From Rhodanobacter sp. ANJX3 (GTDB lineage: Bacteria > Pseudomonadota > Gammaproteobacteria > Xanthomonadales > Rhodanobacteraceae), in NCBI RefSeq assembly GCF_014200755.1, contig NZ_JACHCM010000002.1:558001-622000 (forward strand): a stretch of 64,000 bases of DNA, written 5' to 3'. Both the position numbers and the translations under genes were made by a program. This document shows positions 16,700-26,386 of the stretch, piece after piece. The number at the start of each line of letters is the position of its first letter. Within the stretch, counting starts at the first letter, position 1. The notes under the pieces are model-generated. The model saw only the letters and a program-made list of their open reading frames with translations. It was not told the origin of the DNA and made no database searches.

Positions 16700-17857
16700 A
16701 TGCGCCCCTTTCCGCTCGGAGAAGACATCGACCTATTGCGCGAAACCGTGCATGCGTTTGCCGACAAGGAGATTGCGCCGCGCGCCGACCGCATCGATCG
16801 CGACAACCTGTTCCCTGCCGACCTGTGGCAGAAGCTGGGTGAGATGGGCCTGCTCGGCATGACCATACCGACCGAATACGGCGGCACCGGCATGGGCTTT
16901 CTGGCGCACATGGTGGCGATGGAGGAAATCTCGCGCGCATCGGGTTCGGTCGGCCTGTCGTACGGCGCACACTCGAACCTCGCCACGCAGAATATTTTCC
17001 ACAACGGCAACGAGGCGCAGCGGCGCAAGTACATCCCCAAGCTGTGTTCGGGCGAATACGTGGGCGCGCTGGCGATGAGCGAACCCGGTGCCGGCTCCGA
17101 CGTGGTCGGCTCGATGAGCTGCAAGGCCGAGAAGGTCGGCGACGTGTGGGTCGCCAACGGCAGCAAGATGTGGATCACCAACGGCCCGGATGCCGACGTA
17201 CTGCTGGTCTACATGCGCACCGCGCCGCGTCCGGCCGGCAGCCGCTGCATGACCGCCTTCATCATCGAAAAAGGCATGAAGGGTTTCACTACCGCGCAGA
17301 AGCTCGACAAGCTCGGCATGCGCGGCTCCAACACCTGCGAACTGGTGTTCGAGAACTGCGAAATTCCCGAAGAAAACATCGTCGGCGAAGTGAACGAAGG
17401 CGTGCGCGTGCTGATGAGCGGCCTCGACACCGAGCGCGTGGTGCTCTCCGGCGGCCCGCTCGGCATCATGCAGGCGGCGCTCGACCTCACCATTCCCTAC
17501 GTGCGCGAGCGCAAGCAGTTCAATGCGCCGATCGGCACCTTCGGCGTGATGCAGGCCAAGATCGCCGACATGTACACCGCGTTGCAAAGCTCACGCGGCT
17601 TCGCCTACATGGTGGCCCAGCAGTTCGACACCGGCGTGAAATCGCGCATCGATCCGGCCGCCTGCCTCCTCAATGCGTCGAAGAATGCCGTGCAGGTCGC
17701 GCTAGAGGCGATCCAGGCGCTCGGCGGCAACGGCTATATCAACGACTACCCCGCCGGTCGCCTGCTGCGCGACGCCAAGCTGTACGAGATCGGCGCCGGC
17801 ACCAACGAAATCCGCCGCATGCTGATCGGCCGCGAGCTGTTTCACGGCAAGTATTGA
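16700..17857 (+). CDS. liuA: Isovaleryl-CoA dehydrogenase
   Basis: A 385-residue flavoenzyme oxidising isovaleryl-CoA to 3-methylcrotonyl-CoA in leucine degradation. [15 protein letters not shown] is typical of IVD. FAD and substrate segments follow ([14 protein letters not shown] at about 126, [14 protein letters not shown] at about 156). The catalytic Glu of the IVD branch is seen in [16 protein letters not shown] (about residue 247), and the C-terminus has [12 protein letters not shown] and [20 protein letters not shown] precedes the ATG. In related bacteria this gene heads a liu operon; here it stands alone, convergent with a GH35 gene six bases away. The electron acceptor would be ETF. 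Confidence 0.93.
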   Translation: MRPFPLGEDIDLLRETVHAFADKEIAPRADRIDRDNLFPADLWQKLGEMGLLGMTIPTEYGGTGMGFLAHMVAMEEISRASGSVGLSYGAHSNLATQNIFHNGNEAQRRKYIPKLCSGEYVGALAMSEPGAGSDVVGSMSCKAEKVGDVWVANGSKMWITNGPDADVLLVYMRTAPRPAGSRCMTAFIIEKGMKGFTTAQKLDKLGMRGSNTCELVFENCEIPEENIVGEVNEGVRVLMSGLDTERVVLSGGPLGIMQAALDLTIPYVRERKQFNAPIGTFGVMQAKIADMYTALQSSRGFAYMVAQQFDTGVKSRIDPAACLLNASKNAVQVALEAIQALGGNGYINDYPAGRLLRDAKLYEIGAGTNEIRRMLIGRELFHGKY

Positions 17858-17862
17858 CCCCA

Positions 17863-19731
17863 CTAGCCATGCAGCGTCGTCGCGCCATGCATCGGCGCGG
17901 CGACGGTCCGATGCAGATCGAGTATCAGCAGCTCGTTGTCGCCGCGGCGAAACCATGAGGCGGGGCAATACAGCCGCTGCTGCGGTCCGAGGCTCCAGTA
18001 GCGGCCGAGCAGCTGGCCGTTGACCCACAGATAGCCCTTGGCCCAGCCCGACATATCGATATAGCTGTCGCCGAGCCGATCGAGTTTCAGCACTGCCTTG
18101 AAGAAAATGCCCTGGCGCGATGGCTCGCCGAGCAGCGGCTTCAGTCGACGGATAAAGCGCTCGTCCAGCGGCAGGCTGTAGACCTTCCAATCCTCGACCG
18201 CCTCATTGCCGAGGCGGATGCCGCCGACGATGCCCTTGCGATCGGCCATCGCCTGGCCATAGCCGACGTGACCGAAGCTGTCGACGAGAATGTCCAGTTG
18301 CGACGCCTCGCCGTCGTCGGTCGCCGGAAGATCGACCCGGTTGCCCGGCCGTAACCGCGCGTGCTGCACGCGCGACACGTAGTCGACGTAATGGCCATCG
18401 TGAAATACGGTGGCATAGTCGCGCACCCCGTCCAGCGCCAGCGCCGCCGCAGCACTTGGAATCGTTCGGCGATACAGCACCATGCCATGGTCTTGCGCAA
18501 ACAGCAGTTCGTTCGCCTGTGGCTGCTTTACGGTCTTGGGTGCCGGCAGGTTGTCCCACAGCGAGGCATAGGCCGCCGGCACGATCGCCGCAAAACGGAT
18601 CGCCGCCGGTGCCGTCGGGATCGCCGGCACAGGCGACGCGTGCGCTGCGAGCAGCTTGCGGAAGCGGTGATAGTCGGGCGTGGCTTCGCCGCGTTCGTCG
18701 ATCGGCGCACCGTAATCGTAGCTGGTGATGACCGGCTCGAACTTCGAGTAATCGTTGCTCGCATTGGCACCCGCGCCGAAACCGAAATTGGTGCCGCCGT
18801 GCACCACGTAGAGGTTGAACGAACGGCCCTGCTCCAGTAGCCGACGCAGGGTATCGACATAATCGCCGCGCTGGAAATCCTTGTCGCCCCAGTGCGTCAA
18901 CCAGCCGGGATAACCCTCACCGACCCAGACCGGTGCCTCGCCGGCGATAGCCTGCGCGGCCGCGAAATCGGTATCGCCGTCGAGTCCAAGCGCCGCACCG
19001 GGTAGATACGTCCTCTGTTTCTGTATTTGCGCGAGACCGTCGGAAATCGAGAACGGCCCGTCGATACCGCGCTCGCGCCACATCGTGCGCAATTGTTCGA
19101 GATAGCCCAGGTCGTGGCCGAACGAGGCGTACTCGTTCTCGATCTGCATCATCAGGATCGGTCCACCACGTTTCGCCATCAGCGGCGCGATGGCCGGTGC
19201 GATCGCGTCGAGGTATCGCCCCACGGCCTGCGCGTAGTGCGGATCGCTCCAGGTGCGCACGCGGATATCCGGCTGGCGCAGCAGGTACGGCGGCAGCCCC
19301 CCGAAATCCCACTCGGCGCACACATACGGGCCCGGCCGCAGATAGACCCACATGCCCTCCTGTTGGCATAGCTCGATGAAACGAACGAAGTCGCGACGAC
19401 CCGTCTTTAAATCGAACACGCCGGGTTCCGACTCCAGCGCGTTCCACATCAGGTAGACGGCAATCGTATTGAGGCCCATCGCCTTGGCCATGCGAATGCG
19501 ATGGCGCCAGTATTCCGCGGGAATCCGAATCGGATGCATCTCGCCGCTGCGGATCTGGAACGGTTTTCCATCGAGCAGGAAGTGCTGCGCGGACAGGTCG
19601 AACCGGTGCGGCTTACCGTCCGGCTGCCGATCGGCTGTCACACTGCGTGTCACCGTACCGGCCACGATGCGCGAACTCAGCGCCGCCAGCGGCGTCAGCG
19701 CGGTCAGTCGTAGAAAATCTCGTCGATGCAT
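17863..19731 (-). CDS. GH35 beta-galactosidase, Tat-exported
   Basis: A 622-residue glycosidase. The N-terminus MHRRDFLRLTALTPLAA carries a twin-arginine signal, so it is exported folded. The GH35 barrel shows LRPGPYVCAEWDFGGLP, acid/base Glu in QIENEYASFG (about 199) and nucleophile Glu in VGEGYPGW (about 269). A beta-sandwich tail ends in the jelly-roll segment GWAKGYLWVNGQLLGRYW. GH35 enzymes release terminal beta-galactose. AAAGGA lies seven bases before the ATG. It follows the clan GH-D-like gene after 249 bases and is the last gene of the minus-strand sugar locus. It differs clearly from the second GH35 at 50459-52303. Confidence 0.9.
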   Translation of the reverse strand: MHRRDFLRLTALTPLAALSSRIVAGTVTRSVTADRQPDGKPHRFDLSAQHFLLDGKPFQIRSGEMHPIRIPAEYWRHRIRMAKAMGLNTIAVYLMWNALESEPGVFDLKTGRRDFVRFIELCQQEGMWVYLRPGPYVCAEWDFGGLPPYLLRQPDIRVRTWSDPHYAQAVGRYLDAIAPAIAPLMAKRGGPILMMQIENEYASFGHDLGYLEQLRTMWRERGIDGPFSISDGLAQIQKQRTYLPGAALGLDGDTDFAAAQAIAGEAPVWVGEGYPGWLTHWGDKDFQRGDYVDTLRRLLEQGRSFNLYVVHGGTNFGFGAGANASNDYSKFEPVITSYDYGAPIDERGEATPDYHRFRKLLAAHASPVPAIPTAPAAIRFAAIVPAAYASLWDNLPAPKTVKQPQANELLFAQDHGMVLYRRTIPSAAAALALDGVRDYATVFHDGHYVDYVSRVQHARLRPGNRVDLPATDDGEASQLDILVDSFGHVGYGQAMADRKGIVGGIRLGNEAVEDWKVYSLPLDERFIRRLKPLLGEPSRQGIFFKAVLKLDRLGDSYIDMSGWAKGYLWVNGQLLGRYWSLGPQQRLYCPASWFRRGDNELLILDLHRTVAAPMHGATTLHG

Positions 19732-19980
19732 CGGAGTTCCTTTGGGTGGACGCCGTTACGAACAGATGATCGGGCCGTCGCCGCTGCTTGCGCAGGCACC
19801 GCGACTTCAGTCGCGTGAATCCATGCCATTCATCCCTGCCGCGTTGCTTGCGATCGCATCGTGGGCGCAGCGACGCTGTCCAGGTTTTCCGCTGCTGATG
19901 GAGGCCGATCACCCGGACGGAACGATTCGAGCGCGTGCGGCGGCCTTCGGCAGATTGTGTCGAGTTCGATCGGCCATGGC
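19732..19980. other. Spacer between two glycosidase genes
   Basis: This 249-base gap holds no supported ORF and no clear terminator. The GH35 ribosome-binding site (AAAGGA) lies at its left end. A secondary promoter or mRNA processing site is possible but not visible. Confidence 0.4.
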
Positions 19981-22068
19981 TCAGTGCTCTGCCAGCGGCG
20001 TCAGCTCCAGGGTCAACACCTCGAACGGCGCAAGCGTCAAGGTGCTGGCGCGGTCGGCATCCAGCTGCAGCGGCAGCGTGCTGCCGCCGGTCTTCCACAC
20101 GTCGCGCACGCGGAAGCGGCGCGCGGCATCCTTCGGCAGCTCCAGCTGGTGCTGCAGATCGATCACTGCCAGCTGCGTGCGATCACCCGGGTTACGCAAG
20201 GTGACGATGGATTTGCCCGGCGACCACGCGGCCCAGCCATAGACGTCCAGACGTCCGGGGTCGCCGCCGATCCAGTGCGTGTCGCACAGCACGTCGGCAT
20301 TGGCGCGCGACCACTTCGCCGCGTACGCCAGAGTGTCCCAGTCCTGCGCATCGAGCAGCGACGGCGTGACGTACATTTCCTGCAGCTCGGTGCCCGTAGC
20401 GAAGTAGGAGTGCACCTCGTTGGCGAAGTCGTGGCCTGGATCGGTATTCAGGCGTGTGTTTTTCTGAGCGTAGATGATGCCGTGGAGCATCAGCGAATTG
20501 ATCGGGAACAGCGGCCCCTGGATCACGATATTCTCGTAGGTCTGCTGATCGCGATAGGTGATCCACTGTTCGCGCTCGGTGCCCACGCCGGCATGCCAGT
20601 CGTCCTCACCTCCACGCCAGATCGAATCCGCATAGCGCAACCAGAAGGGTGACGCCCAAGTGCCGGTAGTGAGATTGATGAACGTGTCCGGTTTGGCTTC
20701 GCGAATATCCTTGATCAATTGGATCGCCGCACTGAAATCGCTGTCGAAAACGCTGCCCGGAAACACCTTGTCAGCATTGCCGGTACCATCGAACTTGAAC
20801 TGGTTGATGCCGTCCTTGGTGACCAATTCCATCACGGTATGGTGGAATTGCCGATAGTAATTCGGACCCGACAGCGCGAGGCCACCATCGATGACTTCGT
20901 AACCCGACTTGGCGCCGCGGTCGGCACGCTCTTTCGCCGGTGGGCCATAGCCGCCCCAGGGTGACAGCCACATGCCGGGCGCAGCGCCGTATGTGGCCGC
21001 TGCATCGCGCAGCGGTGCAAAACCACGTGGAAAATCCTTGCTGAAGTTCCAGCTGCCGGAACGATCGTCCCAGCCGTCATCGAACAGGAACGAATCGAGC
21101 TTCACGCCACGCTTGACAGTCAATTCCTGGCCGAAGGCGTTGATGCGATCAAGCGCCTGCGCCTCGGTGTACGGCGTGAAATAGCCGATGTCGTACCACG
21201 AGTTGTAATGCAGAAACGGTCGATACGGGTGCGCCCGCTCGCGATCGATGTAGGCAGCAAAGTCACGTCGCAACTGGCCATCGCGCACGACGCCGACCAC
21301 CGCCGAATAGCTGATCGACTTGCCCTGGTGCAGCGGCAGGCTGCGGGCCATGGTCAGGGCCACATGCTTGCCACGCACTTCGCTGTCCGACAGCGGGTCT
21401 TCGAAGCCCAGATACATGCGCCCGGCGATGACTGGCGAACCTTTCACGGTGCCGTCGACCGCGGCGCTCACCGCATCGGCCGGCAGCAGCGACACGCTGG
21501 TGATGTGCTCGTCCTGCTTCAGCGCGGTGATCGTCACCACTTCGCGCAGATAGGCCGAACCCTCGCGCTGTAGCAGCTGCATGTCAACGCGGAAGCGGCC
21601 GTCCGCGTCGCCGAAGCTGGCGCGAATGACATGCCCCGGCAGGCGATCCGCCAAGCGTGATGCCTTGGCATCCACAGACAATGTCTGCTCATCCGGCGCG
21701 GCAAGCAAACGCATGTCGCCCGCGCCGATCACATGTCCGTCGGCCAGGGTCAGCGCGAATGGTGTCTTGATCGCCAGCGACTGGCTGCCGTCATGACTGG
21801 CGATCGTCATGTCCGTCAAGTGATCGTCTGTTATTTTCCAGCGAGCCCCGATCGCGGCGTTACCGAAACTTTCCAGGCCCGCATGATTCGCAAACGACGA
21901 TGCACCGGGCCTTGCCATACCGGCATCGTCGGCGTGGGTCACACTGACACAAGCAAACAGCGCGCACAGAACGCCCATGGCAAGACGCGAAGCGCGCATC
22001 GCCTTGCGCGACGCACGGCGATGGGAACGATCAGTGACTTTCGTCTTGTTGGTATACACGTAAAACAT
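19981..22068 (-). CDS. Clan GH-D-like glycoside hydrolase (alpha-galactosidase or alpha-GalNAc-ase type)
   Basis: A 695-residue exported protein. A basic leader ends in signal peptide MRASRLAMGVLCALFACVSV (cut near THA/DD), followed by a beta-rich N-terminal domain and a TIM barrel. Barrel motifs recall clan GH-D (GH27/31/36): FLFDDGWDD, GMWLSPWGGYG, QFKFDGTGN with a Lys-x-Asp nucleophile pattern, and IWRGGEDDW as possible acid/base. A C-terminal beta domain follows (WSPGKSIVTLRNPG). I cannot place it in a numbered family, and such proteins are sometimes misnamed enterotoxin. I used ATG 22068 because AAGGG lies seven bases upstream; ATG 21999 would begin at the signal peptide. Position between the TonB receptor and GH35 suggests the same glycan. 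Confidence 0.65.
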   Translation of the reverse strand: MFYVYTNKTKVTDRSHRRASRKAMRASRLAMGVLCALFACVSVTHADDAGMARPGASSFANHAGLESFGNAAIGARWKITDDHLTDMTIASHDGSQSLAIKTPFALTLADGHVIGAGDMRLLAAPDEQTLSVDAKASRLADRLPGHVIRASFGDADGRFRVDMQLLQREGSAYLREVVTITALKQDEHITSVSLLPADAVSAAVDGTVKGSPVIAGRMYLGFEDPLSDSEVRGKHVALTMARSLPLHQGKSISYSAVVGVVRDGQLRRDFAAYIDRERAHPYRPFLHYNSWYDIGYFTPYTEAQALDRINAFGQELTVKRGVKLDSFLFDDGWDDRSGSWNFSKDFPRGFAPLRDAAATYGAAPGMWLSPWGGYGPPAKERADRGAKSGYEVIDGGLALSGPNYYRQFHHTVMELVTKDGINQFKFDGTGNADKVFPGSVFDSDFSAAIQLIKDIREAKPDTFINLTTGTWASPFWLRYADSIWRGGEDDWHAGVGTEREQWITYRDQQTYENIVIQGPLFPINSLMLHGIIYAQKNTRLNTDPGHDFANEVHSYFATGTELQEMYVTPSLLDAQDWDTLAYAAKWSRANADVLCDTHWIGGDPGRLDVYGWAAWSPGKSIVTLRNPGDRTQLAVIDLQHQLELPKDAARRFRVRDVWKTGGSTLPLQLDADRASTLTLAPFEVLTLELTPLAEH

Positions 22069-22192
22069 GTCTGAACCCTTGTTGTGATGTGTCATCGCAG
22101 GCCATCTCGGCACCTATCCGTCAGCTTGCTCGAGCACCGACGGGATGCCGTATCCGAAATGCACTCGGACACGGTCTTGTTCCACTATGCCG

Positions 22193-25100
22193 TCAGAACT
22201 TCTGCTGGTAACGGAAATACACGTAACGACCGATGTCGTACGACGCGTTGTAGTTATAGGGCGTATCGCTGCCCGATGCGTAGGCACCGTAAACATAGGG
22301 AGGGGTGCGATTGAAGACGTTGTTAGCGCCGACCGAGAAGGTGGCATTCCAGGGCGCCTTCCAGTACACCTGCACGTCGCTGTAGGTGACCGATGGCACC
22401 TGCGTTTGCGGCTCGACACCCACGCCGGGCGCGTAGTAGTCGGGCAAGGTGCAGGGAAATGCGGTGGTTCCGCTGGATGGCGCGTAAGCGCACGCGGCTT
22501 TGTACGGGGAGAAATAACGCAGTGTCCAGCTGGCACCGAATGCGTGCCAGTCCCAGTTCAAGGTGAGGTTGTCGCGCAGTCGCCAAGAGGTAAGGAAGTT
22601 CGCCGTGTTACCGGCGGCATAAATGATGTTCGAGCCAATCGTCGGCAGCTGGTTGAACTTCGCAATGTATGTACCATTCATGCTGAGCTTGAAATCGCCG
22701 AACGATGTCTTGGGAAAGAGGTAGGCGGCGGTGAAATCGTAGCCACTTTCTTTTTGCCAGCCGGCATTGGTCTCCAGGTTCAGCAGGTCGTAGATCTGAC
22801 CGGTGCCGGCCTGACGCTGGAACTGGCTACAGGCGGACTGGATGCTGTACTGGTAACAGTTCGCCAGCACCTGATCGTTGCTGATGTTGGTGATCAGGTT
22901 GCGAATGTTGTAGCTCCACCAGTCGAGCGTGAAGTTGAAACCGGTCAGCCACGATGGGCTGTAGACCAGACCGATATCGGCGTTGTACGACGTCTCCGGC
23001 TTCAGATTGGGATTGCCGCCGGTGAAGTTGGTACTGGGCAACGCACCTTCGCCACTGGACGTGATGATGGGCACCCCGTTGCTATCGGTCTGACGGAAGT
23101 TGGCCGCCACGCCCGCAATGCCGCCATAACCCGTCAGACAGCGCTGGGCGACAAGGGCATTGCCACCGTAGGCCGTCGGTCCGTAAACGCTGTCACATGG
23201 ATCGGTGAACGTGCCCGCCGGATATCGGCCCTGATAGAGATCGTTGACGGTAGGCGCACGAAAGCCGGTGCCGTAGCTGGCGCGAAACAATAGATCGTCG
23301 AACGGCTTCCAGGTCAGCTTGTACGAACTGTTGGTGCTGCTGCCAAAATTGCTGTAGCTGGAATAACGCCGCGCGATATCGAGATCGAGACTCCTGGCGC
23401 CGGGAAGATCCTTCAACAACGGCGCATTGACCTCGGCATATGCCTCATTCAACGAATAGCTTCCGCTGTTGGCTCCTACCCCGCCGTCGGTAGAATAACC
23501 TGCATAAGCGTAGGGATCCGGGCTGTCGTAGCCGGACTCCTCACGCCGCTGCACGCCCGTGGCGAAGGTCAGATCACCGGCTGGTAACGCATAGATATCA
23601 CCGCCGAAATCGGCGACATAGGCCTTTTCATCGCTGCCGTAATGCTCGACGCTGTTGATCGACAGATAGTTGAGCATCTGTGGTGTGATGCCACCGGGAC
23701 CGGCCAGCGGATTGAACGGCACGCAGCCGGCAATGACATGGCCCGGCGTTCCGCACTGCACGACGCCATTGGAGCCCATGAACGACGGTCCCAGCGCGTT
23801 TTGCACATTGATCAGGTTGAAATAGCCGGTTCGCGTGTTAATGCCACTGATCTTGCTGTTGTACGTATAGACGTCCCAATTGAATAGATGACCATTCCAC
23901 TCGAAGTTGCCTTCGAGGCCGAGGTTGTAACGATAGTTCTTGGGATCGTTGTAGCTGCGGTAGGTCGTCTCGGTCATCAACCGCCTGAACTGTACTGACT
24001 GAATGCCGTTTAGCGGGTTGTAATAGCTGTATTGGGAAAGCAGCGAGGGAAAGGCGCTGTTGGAGCCCATACCGCTATAGAACAGCGGCGAACCGGATTG
24101 CGCGGTCTCGTCGTCGATGTTGTAGCCGAGGTTGATATGGCCGGTGATATTCGAGGTGAAGTTGTAACGGCCGTCCAGATACAAATTCTTGGTCTTGTCA
24201 TCTGTCTGCAACATGTTGGTACGGCCGGCCAGCCTGTTGTAATTCTGGTCACCCGCGTTGGCCAGACTGGTGATGTCGCCGTTCGCAGCGTAGGTCGGCT
24301 GCACGAACGTGTGGTAGTCATTGATATTGCGTGAGTCACCACCCGGATTGAGTACCAGTGCGGCACCGCCCGGCGCGTTGCTTATATATCCGTATGGACC
24401 ATATTTGCTCAGGCCGAAATACGGATGCTGATCCGTCCATGGGTAAGCGGAAAAAGCACGATCATCGGCCCACACCGCACCCTGATTCTGATATGAGGCG
24501 CTGAATACGATGCTGCCTTTGTCTGTCGCTTTACCGACGGTGAAACTGGTTTGCGTCTGCCGTCCGTCGCTGTGCGGCGAGTATTCACCGTTATAGGTGT
24601 TGATCTCCGCGCCGTTGAAATTCTTCTTGGTGATGATGTTGATCACCCCGGCAATCGCATCGGAGCCGTACACCGCGGAAGCCCCGCTGGCCAGCACATC
24701 GATACGCTCGACGATGGCCGTGGGGATCACGTTGATATTGGTATAACCCCCATGCGCTGCTCCGATGCGCTGACCATCGACCAGCACCAGCGTACGCGGC
24801 GCACCGAGACCACGCAGATCGATGAACGAGCCACCCTGGTTCGGGCCCAGATCACCGGGTGCGGAGTGACTGAGATCGGGTGGCGACATGGACGAGACAT
24901 TTTGCAGAAGCTGCCCCACCGTGGCGAAGCCCTGCTTCTGAATATCCTGTGCGGTAATGCTGATCACCGGCTGTGCTGCCTCTACATCCACGCTGCGGAT
25001 GTTCGAGCCGGTGACACTGACCTGCTTGAGGCTTACCGCCTTGTCCGGCGCCGGCTTGTTTTCTACAGGTTTCTTGGTTGCCGCAGCAGTTGTCGTGGTG

Positions 25101-25270
25101 TCCGCGGGCGCAGATGAGGCATCGGTCTGCGCCAGCGTACTTCCTGCAAACACCAAGCCGCCAACTGTCCATGCCACCTGGATCGCCATCAATGACCTCC
25201 CGATGGATGAAGCCAGCAATTTCTCTCCCCTGTTATCAACGGTAAAACAGCCACTTTTCTCAATTCGCAT
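22193..25270 (-). CDS. TonB-dependent outer-membrane receptor
   Basis: A 1025-residue receptor. After a long leader with a hydrophobic signal (IQVAWTVGGLVFAGSTLA, cut before QTDASS) comes a Thr/Ala/Lys linker, then the plug: VSVTGSNIRSVD, IQKQGFATVGQLLQNVSSM, IDLRGLGAPRTLVLVDGQRI, LASGASAVYGSDAIAGVINI. The rest is a 22-strand-type barrel ending in the outer-membrane signature YVYFRYQQKF. It should import an oligosaccharide using TonB energy. I chose ATG 25270, which has GGGAGAGG upstream; a longer frame to 25393 lacks it. No SusD partner is present, as is usual in Xanthomonadales. It precedes two glycosidases and follows the kinase/isomerase genes on the same strand. Confidence 0.92.
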   Translation of the reverse strand: MRIEKSGCFTVDNRGEKLLASSIGRSLMAIQVAWTVGGLVFAGSTLAQTDASSAPADTTTTAAATKKPVENKPAPDKAVSLKQVSVTGSNIRSVDVEAAQPVISITAQDIQKQGFATVGQLLQNVSSMSPPDLSHSAPGDLGPNQGGSFIDLRGLGAPRTLVLVDGQRIGAAHGGYTNINVIPTAIVERIDVLASGASAVYGSDAIAGVINIITKKNFNGAEINTYNGEYSPHSDGRQTQTSFTVGKATDKGSIVFSASYQNQGAVWADDRAFSAYPWTDQHPYFGLSKYGPYGYISNAPGGAALVLNPGGDSRNINDYHTFVQPTYAANGDITSLANAGDQNYNRLAGRTNMLQTDDKTKNLYLDGRYNFTSNITGHINLGYNIDDETAQSGSPLFYSGMGSNSAFPSLLSQYSYYNPLNGIQSVQFRRLMTETTYRSYNDPKNYRYNLGLEGNFEWNGHLFNWDVYTYNSKISGINTRTGYFNLINVQNALGPSFMGSNGVVQCGTPGHVIAGCVPFNPLAGPGGITPQMLNYLSINSVEHYGSDEKAYVADFGGDIYALPAGDLTFATGVQRREESGYDSPDPYAYAGYSTDGGVGANSGSYSLNEAYAEVNAPLLKDLPGARSLDLDIARRYSSYSNFGSSTNSSYKLTWKPFDDLLFRASYGTGFRAPTVNDLYQGRYPAGTFTDPCDSVYGPTAYGGNALVAQRCLTGYGGIAGVAANFRQTDSNGVPIITSSGEGALPSTNFTGGNPNLKPETSYNADIGLVYSPSWLTGFNFTLDWWSYNIRNLITNISNDQVLANCYQYSIQSACSQFQRQAGTGQIYDLLNLETNAGWQKESGYDFTAAYLFPKTSFGDFKLSMNGTYIAKFNQLPTIGSNIIYAAGNTANFLTSWRLRDNLTLNWDWHAFGASWTLRYFSPYKAACAYAPSSGTTAFPCTLPDYYAPGVGVEPQTQVPSVTYSDVQVYWKAPWNATFSVGANNVFNRTPPYVYGAYASGSDTPYNYNASYDIGRYVYFRYQQKF

Positions 25271-25456
25271 GAAATGCCTCTCCCGTATTCGCTGTGGCGC
25301 TGCGCAGAAATAACGTTTCCCCTCTGTCGCAGGCCGCTCATGGATACCCGTGAAAAAATCCCGTTCCCACAGACTTTTCCGCACCATCACCAAATTTCAG
25401 ACGCAGGAATCCGTGCCGGACCAATGAAGGCTCCGGTTTGACTCCCTGCTTTTCAG

Positions 25457-26386
25457 TCACGCCAGGCGGTGCACTCGAACCCGAGAGAGCAACGCCTCTA
25501 CCGCTCGCCGTTCGACGAAACCGGTTTCCTCACCCTGTGCGTTGGCGGCACCGCAAGCGACGCCAAGGCGCAGGGTTTCTTGCAAATCCATGCTCCGCGC
25601 CATGCCTACGGTCAGGCCCGCAAGCAGGCAATCGCCCGAACCGACGGTGTTGTGGATGTGCTCGAGCTCGATCTGTGCATGCCAGGCACCGCCCGCATCG
25701 ACCGCAACAGCGCCCAGAGCGCCCATCGTCACCACCGGCATCGCCACGCCCACGCTGTGCAAGATGGTTGCCGCGTGGAGCGCCGCATTGATGTCGACGA
25801 CAGGATGACCCAGCAGCTCCGTTATCTCATCGCGATTGGGCTTGACCAGAAACGGCTGCACGGTCACGGCATGCCGGAGCACATCGCCGCTGGCATCGAT
25901 CAGGCAACGCCGACCGGCATGGCGCACATGCGCGGCCATCTCGGCGTAGGTACTGGCAGCGAATCCGCGCGGCAGACTGCCGGACAGGACGACCAGATCG
26001 CTTTCCTCCACACCGCGGCGGAACGCATGCAGCAGCGCGGACTGATAGTTTTCCGCCAGTTCGGGCCCCTGCCCGAGAATCTCGGTGATGTTCCCCCGCG
26101 CATCGCGAAGCGCCAGGCAGGTGCGCATGCTGTCGGGAATTTCGATGCCATGAAACAGTACGCCGCGCTCGCTCATGCACCGGCCGATCATATTGCGATG
26201 CGCCGCATCGACCAGGCCGATCAGCTGCACTCTTTCCCCCAGCGCCGCGATGGTCTGCGCCACATGCAGACCTTTACCGCCGGGATACTCTCGTTCGTTG
26301 GTGGCGCGGTTCACTTCACCTAGACGCAAGGCGTCGACGTCGACCAAGCGATCGAGCGTCGTATTGAAGCCGGCCACGGTAATCAC
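25457..26386 (-). CDS. PfkB sugar-phosphate kinase, LacC/FruK type
   Basis: A 309-residue kinase. It starts MITVAGFNTTLDRLVDVD and has YPGGKGLHVAQTIAALG (first PfkB signature, about 34-50), VLSGSLPRGF (about 133), FLVKPNRDEI and the anion-hole/base motif NTVGSGDCLLAGL (about 246). This subgroup phosphorylates phosphosugars at C1, such as tagatose-6-P or fructose-1-P. It overlaps the upstream kinase gene by ATGA, implying coupled translation. With the AgaS-like and aldolase genes it would supply the bisphosphate for cleavage. Exact substrate is inferred. Confidence 0.82.
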   Translation of the reverse strand: MITVAGFNTTLDRLVDVDALRLGEVNRATNEREYPGGKGLHVAQTIAALGERVQLIGLVDAAHRNMIGRCMSERGVLFHGIEIPDSMRTCLALRDARGNITEILGQGPELAENYQSALLHAFRRGVEESDLVVLSGSLPRGFAASTYAEMAAHVRHAGRRCLIDASGDVLRHAVTVQPFLVKPNRDEITELLGHPVVDINAALHAATILHSVGVAMPVVTMGALGAVAVDAGGAWHAQIELEHIHNTVGSGDCLLAGLTVGMARSMDLQETLRLGVACGAANAQGEETGFVERRAVEALLSRVRVHRLA

